Assembly: GCA_025266875.1 (NCBI GenBank)
Contig: JALLLT010000046.1
Span: 186,001-250,000, forward strand
Length of the DNA: 64,000 nucleotides
DNA from: Fennellomyces sp. T-0311
Taxonomy: Eukaryota; Mucoromycota; Mucoromycetes; Mucorales; Lichtheimiaceae
Reading direction: 5' to 3'
Below the pieces are notes generated by a model. The model made no database searches. It was not told where the DNA came from and saw only the letters and a program-made list of their open reading frames with translations. Below, piece after piece: positions 1 through 10,819 of this stretch. Every line of letters begins with the position of its first letter. Position 1 is the stretch's first letter. A program made the translations under genes and the position numbers.

Positions 1-554
1 TTGACGAGGGCATCCAGCAGGGACAGAGAAAGCATCTTGGTCTGCCACTTGCACGAGTTGCCCAAGCCTTCGAGCAGATACGGCACAATCACAGCCGTGG
101 CATTGGGGTTGACGCTGAGGATGAGGCTCTTGGCAGCTTCTGCAGCGGCGGTCTTGATGGCTGCCTGCTTCTCGGCCTGAAGCTCCAAGAGGTTCTTGAG
201 GTAGGGCAAAATGTAGGGCTCAGCCTGGCCGTCGATGCTCTTGGCGGTGAGTGCCTTGATAGCGGCGACGGCAGAACGGCGAGCGCCTGCGTTCTTCTTG
301 TTGCTCAAATCCTTTGCAATCGCATCAAGGACATTGAACTGTTTGAGAGATTGGACGCCATGAGAATTGACGAAATCAGCGAGTTCTTCGGCGACAGACT
401 CGCGATCGGCATCGGATGCAGAGGGGAGTTTGGAAAGGAGATCCTTTGCTTTCTTGGTCTCAACCTCGCTGAGAGAACCGCTGACGGCCAGGGCAGTCAG
501 CTTCTTGGTCTCGACGTCGCTCTGAATGTTTTTTGAAGCAGCGGTTGCTGGCAT
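1..554 (-). CDS. TEF3: Translation elongation factor 3 (eEF3), N-terminal part, cut by window edge
   Basis: The minus strand reads one open frame from an ATG at 554 to the window edge, about 184 residues. eEF3 is the fungal ATPase that acts at the ribosomal E site and helps release deacylated tRNA. Only the N-terminal HEAT-repeat region is here: amphipathic helical repeats such as ARRSAVAAIKAL, EPYILPYLKNLL and NATAVIVPYLLEGL, with an Ala/Lys-rich pattern like yeast Yef3. The two ABC ATPase cassettes would lie beyond base 1. The start is the first ATG (MPATAASKN) and is followed by uninterrupted coding sequence with no intron. The strongly biased codon use (GCC, AAG, CTC) fits a highly expressed translation factor. 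Identification rests on the HEAT pattern alone, so another HEAT protein such as a Gcn1-like one is a less likely alternative. Confidence 0.8.
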   Translation of the reverse strand, partial: MPATAASKNIQSDVETKKLTALAVSGSLSEVETKKAKDLLSKLPSASDADRESVAEELADFVNSHGVQSLKQFNVLDAIAKDLSNKKNAGARRSAVAAIKALTAKSIDGQAEPYILPYLKNLLELQAEKQAAIKTAAAEAAKSLILSVNPNATAVIVPYLLEGLGNSCKWQTKMLSLSLLDALV

Positions 555-1274
555 TTTTTTAGTTGTACAAGAAAATGAAATAGAGAAGGGATGAGCGATG
601 AATGGATGCGAGGGAGTCCTCAAAAAAGTGAAGGGGAGATGAGGATGGGTATGATAGATGCAGAAAAGGTGAGAGGAAGAAAAACACAACAGTGCTCCTC
701 TCTCTACCTTTTTACTGAAAATTTTCTTGTGGGTCATCTGACCATCCATTGCATTTACACCGCTGAGTGCGAATTCAACCACGCTAAAAACGCTCTCATC
801 GTTCCTGTTTAGGCACCTGTTTGGCAGCATATGAGTGGTTGGCTGCTGCGAACTAATCGTGTCGTCGCCCCAGTGTGACATGTTGCGTGGACGCTGCCCG
901 GATGGACCAGAAAGCGATAGGGAGCATTGACCGTCTGAACGCTCTGGATCTGAAAACTGCACAGCTGCATGAATCTTGAAAGCATCCTTACTTTACCTTT
1001 TTGAGCGGCTGCTCCTTAATATTTCACTCGCCTCTGCGTTACCTTGCGCTCACCGCCAACTTCTTGTACGCTCCCGCATTTCTTTGTTATATATCCGCTG
1101 CCAAAACAAGCAAAACAGTTATTCACGTTAATTAAAAGGAGACGATCGTTTTCAAAATGCATGCATATCCTTAGTTGCACCAAACGAGTGACCTGCATTT
1201 ATTAATGCCCTTATTATAGACTGTTGTCTTTTTAATTTCGACAGTATCCGACAGCGATGGATAATATATAATAC
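555..1274. other. Intergenic, upstream of eEF3
   Basis: Presumed promoter and 5' leader of the eEF3 gene. It has AG-rich stretches just upstream of the ATG. No convincing ORF or RNA gene was seen. Confidence 0.5.
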
Positions 1275-1720
1275 CTGGTGACATAGATGTGCATGCCATT
1301 CTTTGTCGGCAGTATTTGACGAAAGATCCTACCTACCTTGCCCGATGCGACCTTATCACACGCAACAAGCTGCGTCCGAAATCACCAAGGTTTGGTCCCA
1401 AAACATCTGCTTTAGTTCAAGATGGCCCATTGTTTTGTTTCATATCTTATCGACGTACGCTTGAGGAATCTCCACCATGGAAAAAAAAAACCGGGCCATT
1501 TGCCCTGGGATTCTTGGTCGGAGTTTGTTAATCGTTATCGATATCGTTCAGGGCGATAATCCTTTCGCATCGGGAGCCCCAGACTTTTTGTCGATCGGCC
1601 CATTGCATACCATGTTCCACGTCACGGAACCCGTTCTCCTAATCTGCGTTCCATCAGTCTTCAACTGCATGTCGGTAGGGATGAGTCCAGGAACCGAAGA
1701 AACTTCATGCGCCTTCATTT
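1275..1720 (-). pseudogene. Cytochrome P450 relic (C-terminal exons)
   Basis: No long reading frame exists here, but the nucleotide sequence aligns by eye with the 3' exons of the two intact P450 genes at 2594-4527 and 10820-12733. Matching blocks, in the same order and orientation, are: the terminal-exon segment around 1290-1315, the heme-loop segment around 1465-1510 (the stretch reading GGGCCATTTGCCCTGGG against GGCCATTTCCCTTGGG in the intact copy), the PERW region around 1545-1580, and the MGRS/W-rich segment around 1590-1660. Indels and stops in every frame show it is dead. It is probably a decayed tandem duplicate of the neighbouring gene. I cannot see the upstream exons. Confidence 0.7.
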
Positions 1721-2593
1721 TTTTTCGTAATCACCTGACCATTATTTATGATACGTACGTATCACTTTGCATCGGGTGAAAATTAGTGAGCGGTTTGATA
1801 ATCTTATGAAGACGTTTTGTAAGAGTCCGTGGGTTGCTCGGACCAGTATTGTTTTAATCCCAGACCAATTGCAGCGTAAGGTATAAAAAACGTCTCTTCC
1901 AACACGGATTTTTTTTTGCTGTATCTTTCCGATAAGAAATGCTACGTAAAAGCTGCGATCGCTGATCGATTAATAATCTTGATCACGTGTCAGCATAGCC
2001 TGAGATCAGAGGCTGCTGACACCTCCATTTGCTCCAGCTGATTAATCTTCTGTAATCCATAACAGAATCTACGAAACTGTGCTTGGTTGGAGTCACTAAT
2101 AGGACAATAGAATATTAGGTTCCGCACTTTTTTGGCGTGTGATTAAAGCGGCTTGAGGCACGACCTTCGGTGGCAAAGATAGTATCGAGTGGATTAACAA
2201 AAATACAGTCTGCTTACTTGTCGATCATGCATTGTGCTGCATTCCAGATCCAAGTAAAAAAAAAATGTTAGCGCATGTCAATTTTCCAGCTAAATTACAT
2301 ATGCACAAGTTAAACAAGCTATATATAATCCCATACTACTCAGTTTTGTACATATCCCAGAACTTAAACTATTCCGTTCTCTATGGGGTTTCAGTGAGAA
2401 CCACAATAATATAATCGCTGCACATAAGCATTAGTTGCATCATGTTTGAAGCAAGTGACCAGAACATATATACATCAATATCTCAGCACTTATATTATCT
2501 TCGCATGAAATCTCAAAAGTTCAATAATTACCCGAATGCCATGGATTAGTTGCATAGTTTTTTTTTTTTAATTTTAGCAGAAGCGAAATGAAA
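1721..2593. other. Intergenic, between P450 relic and P450 gene
   Basis: AT-rich sequence with poly-A/T tracts. It would hold the 3' UTR of the P450 at 2594. A perfect 16-bp palindrome lies at 1749-1764. No gene seen. Confidence 0.4.
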
Positions 2594-4527
2594 CTAACAT
2601 CGCTTGGCTACATAAACCTTCATTCCATTCTTCATCGGGAGTGTCAGCGACGGACTGTATGTTATTTGCTGACCAGGGACCAGTGTAAACCTGTACCGTT
2701 GCAACATTGTTGCTATGGCAATGACTGCTTCCAAGATGGCAAGATTTTGGCCTGGAGATCCATTTTAGTAACGTACCCTTAAACCGTCCTATATACTCTA
2801 CCAAGGCATACACGTGGGCCTGCTTGGAAAACAGGCCACTTGTACTGAGACTCCCGCTTAAGCTTCCCATCATTGTCAATCCATCGTTCAGGTCGATAAT
2901 CCAGAGCATCCGGACCCCACACTTTTGTCGACCGACCCATTGAGTACACTGACCACGTAGTAATGTCACCTTTTTTAATACGCGTTCCATCTGGCCATAT
3001 GTCGTCCTCCAGCGCTACCCTGGATCCTAGAGGTACAGAAGGATACAGCCGAAGAGACTCATATAATCTACAAATGGGTGATTGATATTTGAGTCAACAA
3101 ATATTAGGAAGGAAAAGCAAACGTACACTGCATGGGTATATGTAAGTGACTTGACAATTTCGTATAAAGTTGATGAGTCTTTAGACTCCTTTGGCAAATA
3201 CTTGTCGATTTCGGCTAACAGTTTGTTTTCAACCCGGGGATGAAGCATCAAACTATAGAACGTCCATGAGAGTGCCTGAGCAGTTGTATCTCTTCCTGCA
3301 ATAATAAAGCTCAAGACATGGTCGCGAAGGTCGCGATCACTGAGTAAGTCGCCGTTCTGGTTGCGCGTCTCCATAAAACGAGACAACAGATCATCGAACA
3401 CTTTTCCTTCGGATAGCTGATCTCGTCGTTCACGGATAATACTGTATGCGAAATCCTCAACGACACGATAGTGGTGCTCAATTGGAATTGAGCGCGGGGA
3501 AGTGATAGGTTGAAGTGCTTCCCATAATCGGGTGGTAGGCGCATGGAGTCGTTTGAAGCAATTGCTTTGGCAAACATCAAACGAGGTTACAAAAGGTACA
3601 GCATGCGTATTTGTTGATGCATTCAACTGTACGCCAAACCCTAGCCTATGAAATAAGATCAGCGCCGGTTTTACCTATTTTTGTTTGAGCACATACAAAA
3701 CAAACGAGTCAAGTGTGAATCGATGCATGATGTCGTGAAAATCAACAGATTCATTTTCTTCTGCTTTTGGGTCAAAAACATGCTTGCTAATGACATTCAA
3801 CTCTGTTACAAAAACACTATATTGCTTTTGTGTCAGCAAGCGAAAATGGATGTGTACATACGTTACAGGAAAAGGACGATGTAAACTTACTCGGTAAAGC
3901 GATCCCGAAAGTTGACAACATTAAAGATATGACTGGCCGTCTTTCTCTGGTATTTCCAAGCTTCACCGTTTGAAGTGAAGATTCCATCCCCAACAAGCGG
4001 ACCAAGGTTTTCTCTGCATATTGGTTCTTGTTAGTGTAAAGCGGCGACTAAGTTTGTCCAATTAATATAGCCTACTTCATAAGAATACTTTTTGGATAGT
4101 TCGCAAAGTTAGCTAAAACTATCAGTTAGCTGCCTCCTTAATCACACGGTAAGTGCATTTACTCTTCAGTATATGTTCAATGTTGCGAGGATCGATTGTC
4201 ACAACTCTGATTGGGCGCCCCGTAATTTGTAGCGCCCTAAACAATATCTTAATGAGCACTACTTTCGTACGCACAATTTCTTGAGTGATACATTGTCAGT
4301 GAGTCTAGGGCTTCGAATTCCTCTGTAAAATATTCTTGGAGGCGGTCCTTGTTGCGGAGGACATGAACGAGAGATCCAAAAAGTGGATATGTCTGAGAAG
4401 TAGGAATGTCCTTTCTTTGTTCTGCAAAGATTGGGCGATCATTATATTTCAATGCCAAGAAAGCCAGAGTAACTGCAAGCGAGCCACTTAATATCGCTGC
4501 TTTTGTTGCACTAGTTGGGTCATACAT
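2594..4527 (-). CDS. Cytochrome P450 monooxygenase (copy 1)
   Basis: Microsomal heme-thiolate monooxygenase of about 500 residues, substrate unknown. The gene is split into about nine exons by short GT-AG introns and splices to an intact protein. After an N-terminal membrane anchor (AILSGSLAVTLAFLALKY) come: DGIFTSNGEAWKYQRK (helix C with WxxxR), the I-helix AGRDTTAQ oxygen-activation motif, the K-helix ESLR (ExxR), YRPERW (PERF-type), and the heme loop FQAGPRVCLG, whose Cys is the axial ligand. The last intron starts inside the CLG codons (exon ends CTTG). The chosen ATG at 4527 matches the start of the paralogue at 12733; an in-frame ATG at 4551 would add eight residues. The style is that of zygomycete P450s (CYP509-like is a guess). 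The exon structure and sequence are nearly those of the second copy, so it is a tandem duplicate. Confidence 0.9.
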
Positions 4528-6790
4528 AGTAGAAGTGGGGAAAGAAAGCAATGGAAGTAAAAGGGAAAATGCGCCTTTTCTCAGGATTTAAACAAGCTAA
4601 TGGTATCCACATGATACTCAATGGGCCCCGTTGATGCAAGATAAGGAGAACACCGCCCAACTTTTGCATATGAAGCGCACAGGCTAGTTTGAATATTTTC
4701 ATCTCTTTGCTATGACACAATGTCGCGCTTAATAAAGGATTTAAAAAGTTCTCAGATATATGAGATGCATTCAGAACTACATTACGTATGCACTACAAGA
4801 ACGGTGGAATACGACCAGCGAAACTTTTCAGCCACATTACCATGCGCGCTGTGCAGAAGAATACCAGTACTGCAAGGCAAACTACTATAGAGATTTAGTA
4901 ATGTGCATTGTTTAAGTGTATTACAAGTTAAGCTAGTCACAGCCGTGAGAATTTATTAGATGAATAATAAACAAATGGGCACGTTAACAGCACGAGGACA
5001 GATTTGGGTTGTCCAGTGCCATCACAAACTTTCTTCCGATGTGTACCGATGTCTTTAGGGGGTTTGGTAGTACACCGTGCGCCACATAACATCTCATATC
5101 CATATAGTTCTTGCCTAGCCGAACAATCACCAGAACGCAGATATTTCGGGATCTTACAAAATCCTGATACTTATATTTGCGACATGATATAAAAATAAGT
5201 ATATGTTTGTACGACCCACAGGATGACTATTGAGCAGCTCACTCGAACTGAAGGTGCATTATTATTAAAGTGGAAGAGCAATGGTGGTGTGTATATTGTC
5301 AAGGACGTGTGTACCTTGTCAAGTGTTACCACGATCACAGATGTCACCATTGGTATGGAACCAAAGTTTAAACCTTAGCCAACCATTCTTGGTCGAACAA
5401 AGAATGTCATTGTGAAACGGTACATGGTTCTAAGCCTAAAGCTTTAGACGTAAAAAAAAATCATGGAAACACTAACCGGTACTCGGTATAGCCACATCCG
5501 GTATCTTTTCTCGGTAACTTGTTCTCTTGATTGCATATCAACAGTCAAAGCAATAGAACTAATTTAGTTCTCAGCCGGAAGAGTACAATATTCTTCAGTA
5601 TTCGTAGTAAACAGGTGCAGCTTAGGTTTCCTTCCCTTATGATGTGGAAAAGTAAGAAAGCTTGTCGTTTTCATAAGCGTATTGAGAATGTTTATGTAGA
5701 CATGGGACAATAGCTGCATGTTTTTGAACAGGGCATTTTCTCATGGTTACTCATTTTCGATGTCGCTCATCACACGGTGCCAGTAACCGGGCCCGCCATC
5801 TACTGAAACCAAATCCAGCGCCACAATAAAAGAAATTGTAAGTACATATGTACTTAATTCAAAACTTTACATACTGAGATAATGTTGCACCCTATCCATA
5901 GTTATGTACTAGTACGGATATGACACGCGGATGGCTTTCCTTTATACAATTGAAAGTGGTTATTTAGCATGTCGCTCTTTTTGAAAGTGAGTTGAAAAGG
6001 AAAGATTGACAATTGCAAACAAAAAAGGGAAGTTGCTACCACTCTTGATTCTACTATGTGTCACCACGCATGCCATATATTATAGAGACTTACAAATATT
6101 GTTTTCGTGCTTCGTCTGGAACAGATTGAGTGCCTAAACAGAAATAGCAAATATTCCGTATAGCTTTGGTCTATTCTGTCGAATTAATGTAGAGTTATAG
6201 CAAGACGGCATTGAGTAATAGCAAAATATAACTTCCCTTTTATACCTTCATTGTCACGGAATCATTAATAGGGGTTCGGCTTTGTCACCCGTTGAACTTG
6301 AGTGTACATGTGTACCTAAGCCGGCAAACCGGGAACTTAATTGAGCAATGCTCGATTTCACAACTTCGGTAAAAGCAGTGAGTCATACATATAGTAATAG
6401 TAAAGAAATTACATGGAGTGTCAAACAATTATGGGCGATACTGCGTATAAATATTAGTAGCAGTTGAACTTGCCAATGGCTATGCATATCAGGTTAATGA
6501 CAGGTACCTATTGGATCCAAGAAATCGGGTGTACTCCCATCTAAAAATAATTGTACGCCGGTAGTTGAAGGATTTGGTTTCGGCGAAACTACAGTTACAC
6601 AAACTGGCGCTTAGGACATAAACGTCTCCGAACCTTTCAAGAAGCGTTTTATACTAAGCCCATAGGTAGCACTATGGAAACATTCTGAAATCGCGTGTAT
6701 AAAAGCACGGCGATATAGGTTAAAGAGATTGTAGCAAAATAACACCAATACCCGATCTTTCTTATATTCCCAGTACACTGTTCTTTACTT
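4528..6790. other. Intergenic between P450 (minus) and subtilase (plus)
   Basis: About 2.2 kb of AT-rich DNA between divergent genes, so it contains both promoters. It holds a perfect 18-bp palindrome at 5839-5856. Only short chance ORFs of about 60 codons were found; no gene or repeat could be supported. Confidence 0.45.
5839..5856. repeat. Perfect 18-bp palindrome
   Basis: TAAGTACATATGTACTTA reads the same on both strands. It lies about 950 bp upstream of the subtilase start and 1.3 kb upstream of the P450 start. It could be a binding site for a dimeric regulator, or chance in AT-rich DNA. Only the symmetry is observed. Confidence 0.5.
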
Positions 6791-9700
6791 ATGCGATCAT
6801 TGTACTTGCTGATTCTTGTTACCTTATTCTTTGGCATTTCCAATGCTCAAAGTCATCGTAACTCCAGTCCGTTCGGTGCATATCTTGAAGAAAGCCTTGT
6901 GAAATCCGGTCCCAGACATTCGCATGTCATCCAAGGACAATTCCTGATTGAATTCTCTGGAGATGATGCTGACAAGGACAGTGAGGAGCTATTACAGCAT
7001 TTGAGGGACACATTCGGGAGCATTGAAATGTCTACACCTCGTGTATTCAATCATCCACTCTGGCAAGGTGCTTTGCTACAGATCAACAAACAGGATGTGG
7101 ACCATCCTTCGATATACGACAGAATAGCCGCTGTTGCTTCCGGATTCAGTGCAGTATCCAAGGTTCATCCATCATACCAGATGGCACAACCCAACGCTTT
7201 TCGTTGGACGTCATCCTCGGGTAATGGTGTAGCAGTCGAAAACGCTCGATTGCTATCATCGCATACCCAAACTCAAATCAACCGAGTTCATCAAGAATTT
7301 AACTATACCGGACAAGGAGTTCTTATAGGCATTCTTGACAGTGGTACAATTTTTTTAAAAGTAATTTTTAACAATTGCTAACGCAGTTTATCATACACAG
7401 GTATCGACTATATGCATCCTGCTTTAGGAGGCGGATTGGGTGAAGGCTATAAAGTGCGCTATGGTAGAGATCTAATTGGCAACGACTACGAAAACACCGA
7501 AGACTTTGTTTCCCCGCCAGACGATGACCCGATGGACGGCTGCAGTCCAGAATCGCCAGGCGCAGGTCAGTCATACTAAAGTTACTTGCCTGTAATGCAA
7601 AGCTCATACTGTTTATCAGATGGCCACGGAACACATGTTGCAGGAATTATCGCGGGAAAATCAGAGGTACACTTGCTGAGTATTACTTACGCCAGACGAA
7701 CGCACACTGATCCACATGCGTACATAAACCAAATAGAACTTTACTGGCGTTGCTCCTGATGCGACATTGGCCGTCTGGCGTGTTGGTGACTGCAATGGAT
7801 ATTCCCCTAATTTTGCTATCATTCAAGGCATGCTTGAGGCTGCGGATCTCGGTGTAGACATCCTTTCCATATCATTGGGGGATCTCAGTACATGGTCTGA
7901 GGAGCCTATGTCCATTGTTGCGGAGCGTGTTGCTGCTACTGGAGTCAAAGGTTCGATACTTTTTATAAGCATCTTTTCTTAAAAAATTGTTACTGACAAT
8001 ATGCTTCAAAAAGTGGTTGTCGCAGCAGGAAATATAGGCATGGAAGGTGCGTTTACTGTTCCTACGCCAGCAGTGGCAAAGGGCGTCATCTCTGTTGGAT
8101 CCTTCAATTCTGATTACCATCTTGTCAAGACGTTCGAAATGAGTGGTAGTTCCGAGACATATGGTAATGTGATAAGCATCATTTTCATTTCTAATAGCCA
8201 TAATGCATGATCTAACACAGCTTAATATTTAGAATATATTCCAAACAACGTTCCTGGAATATCTAGCCGTGCCATTCCAAATGGCCAAATTGTACCGGGC
8301 GATGTGAATATTGGCAGCGATGCAGACGCGTGTGTAAACGAGACCATTCCAGAAAATGTGCATGGAAAATTAGCACTTGTCCAAGGTAGCTCTCGGTGTC
8401 CACGTGAAGTGATGTTAGCCAATCTGGCAGCGGCAGGCGCCATTGGTGTTGTTTATTACAACCCGAGCGAATACCGAGAAGTGTCAGAGCCTCGATTATT
8501 CGAACCACCAATCCCATTGGTGACGGTTGCCTTGGATACTGCTCACATCATTCGTGCTGCTTTGCAATCAGGTGAACCAGTGGAACTGACATTTTCTCAA
8601 GAAAGTGTCGTTACCCCGATCGTACGCACCGGAAATTTCCCATCATATTTTTCAGGCATTGGCCCTGCATCTGAAAATGAATTTCAGCCGGCTATTAGTG
8701 GTATCGGTGGCTATGTTTACTCGACCGTTCCTCGTAGCATTGGAAGCTGGGCTACATATAGTGGCACCTCTATGGCATGTCCTTATATTGCAGGTGCTAC
8801 CGCACTTTACCTCAATTCTCTTGGCGACCGTGCTCATGAATACTCGGGCATTGATATCCTTGAACGCTTCCAGAATTATGCATACAAATCACCAGTGAGT
8901 CGTGAAAACAGCGCTGTGGACACGCCCTTACGACAAGGGGCTGGTCTCATTCAACGTAAGAAGCACATTTTCTTTTTGCATTTTGTAATATACTAACAAG
9001 CTTGCAAACAAATAGTGTATGATTCTATCACACAGCCAGTCCATGTATCTCCGGGAAGTATAAGTTTTAACGATACGGCTCACTTGCACAAGACCCACAC
9101 CCTCACAATTACCAACTACGGTGACTCGATTGTCTCGTACGAACTTGTGAACAATATCAGTGCTTCTGTTGTCCCATACAACGCCTCCGAGGAAATCGAC
9201 TACATCTCAAATTCCCCTATTGTCATTGGTACCGACTCTGCTCGTCTGCGATTCTCCAAGAGATCGATCAAGTTGTCGCCTGGTAGTAGCACTGAAATTA
9301 CCGTTTCCGTCATGCCACCCAACACAGATCCACATCTCCACATCATGTACAGTGGATTTGTGCAGTTCAAGAGTCTCATCACAGGCTATAAGGACATTAC
9401 AGTACCGTACTTTGGCATTGTCGGCAATCAGAAAGAGTTGCCTATTTTCGACGAAGGCGGACCTGTTGTGATGGATGCAAGTCTGACGACGTCGTATGTT
9501 GGCAATGATACGTACGTTTTCGATCGAAGTGACCAAGGTACAATGCCATATTTCGCCATCTTTCTGCGCACTGGTACCAGGCAGATATCAGCTCCGTTGT
9601 ATGACGAGCACGGCTCAGTATTAGGATACGCATTCCGTCCAGGAAGGCTGAGCTGGTGGATGCGCACGCCCAAATCGTACGCCATGTATTTCGTAGTTCC

Positions 9701-9869
9701 ATGGAATGGTACTTACTATAGTACCGAAGATATTAATCAAGAAGTACATTCCTCAGCCGTGGGACCTGGTCGATACCGAGTAGGCTTTGAGGGACTAAAA
9801 GTGTTTGGTGACCCTAACAACAGCAATGATTGGGAAAAATACCTCTCAGCAACTATCCAAGTTAAATAG
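6791..9869 (+). CDS. Secreted subtilisin-like serine protease (S8 family)
   Basis: Extracellular endopeptidase precursor of roughly 890 residues, in seven exons separated by short introns. The order is: a cleavable signal peptide (SLYLLILVTLFFGISNAQ), an I9-type propeptide (VIQGQFLIEF onwards), then the catalytic domain with Asp in GILDSG, His in GHGTHVAG and Ser in GTSMACPYIAG. A protease-associated (PA) insert sits between His and Ser (GKLALVQGSSRCPREVM... AGAIGVVYY). A C-terminal Fn3-like/DUF1034 region follows (LTITNYGDSIVSYEL onwards). The first intron splits the glycine codon of the DSG motif (exon ends at 7343) and restores DSGIDYMHP. All three triad residues are present and no disabling lesion was seen. 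This layout resembles fungal Pr1C/minor extracellular subtilases. It is transcribed divergently from P450 copy 1 and sits between two near-identical P450 genes. Many N-x-S/T sites suggest glycosylation. Confidence 0.92.
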
Positions 9870-10819
9870 TGCCTACTCAGTGTACAATACGTTATTAAAT
9901 ATACTTTTGGGTTGCTTAAAATCAAATACGTATCAACGGGTAATATTTGTTCTGTTGTTTCATGACAATGATTATCGCATAGAGAAAAGTGTCCTTTTTT
10001 CTCGTTGCGCTTCCCACAATCGCCAATGAATGACTCCCTTACCACTTCATGCAGAACAGGTATTCACAGACGTTTTAACATAACCAGTTTAATGCTAATG
10101 AGCAAACCTGACAGTGTCTATTATATTCACTTATTTTCTGCGATCGCGTCGATAGCCAACATATGATACCTGATAAGTTGACTATTTGTCGTAGGTAATC
10201 TTGCTCTTGTGTATGTCGCAAAGCCAAAAGAAAATGATTACAGCCAGGGACACAGTAGCAAAGAAATTACAAGTGGGATTACATGACTATTTTTCAGCTA
10301 GTATTACTATTGCGTGCGAGCTGAGATCAGAAGAGACGATGTTGCTACCACCGATTCTGTTGAGGACATAACCTGCATACAGTCAAGCCTTGTCTATCGT
10401 ACCAAAGAGCGCTTCGGCTTTGCTGGTAACTCGGGCAATAGGAAAAGGAAAGAATCCCTACATATGTCCTTGGGCCTTTGATTCTTAATTTTCTACTGTA
10501 TCTACACTGGAAGCTATTTAGACAACTCAGTGTTTCAAGAACTTCGGGAATCGCAAGAAAAGCCATTATCCCCACGTGATCATATCTGTGAAAAGTGGTT
10601 AAAGAGACTTTCCTGTCACTATGATCTACCGTCTTCATGTGCCAGATTTATTGGATAAGATATCAGAACCACTATACGAATCGTCGCATTTAAAAAACAT
10701 CTTGCTATAGATATAATCCTCACATGCCAAAGCCAAAAGCAATTACTGTGTCCAAGAGAAATGTTAGCACGCCTACTTTTCTCAACTTTCCTTTCCATTT
10801 TTCTTACATAGAGATAGCT
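9870..10819. other. Intergenic between convergent subtilase and P450 copy 2
   Basis: Carries the two facing 3' UTRs. No ORF with coding character was seen. Confidence 0.4.

Noticed and set aside
2232..2414. 60-codon ORF between the P450 relic and P450 copy 1
   Set aside because: Low complexity (Tyr/Ile/Lys from AT-rich DNA), no similarity to the P450 exons and no splice logic.
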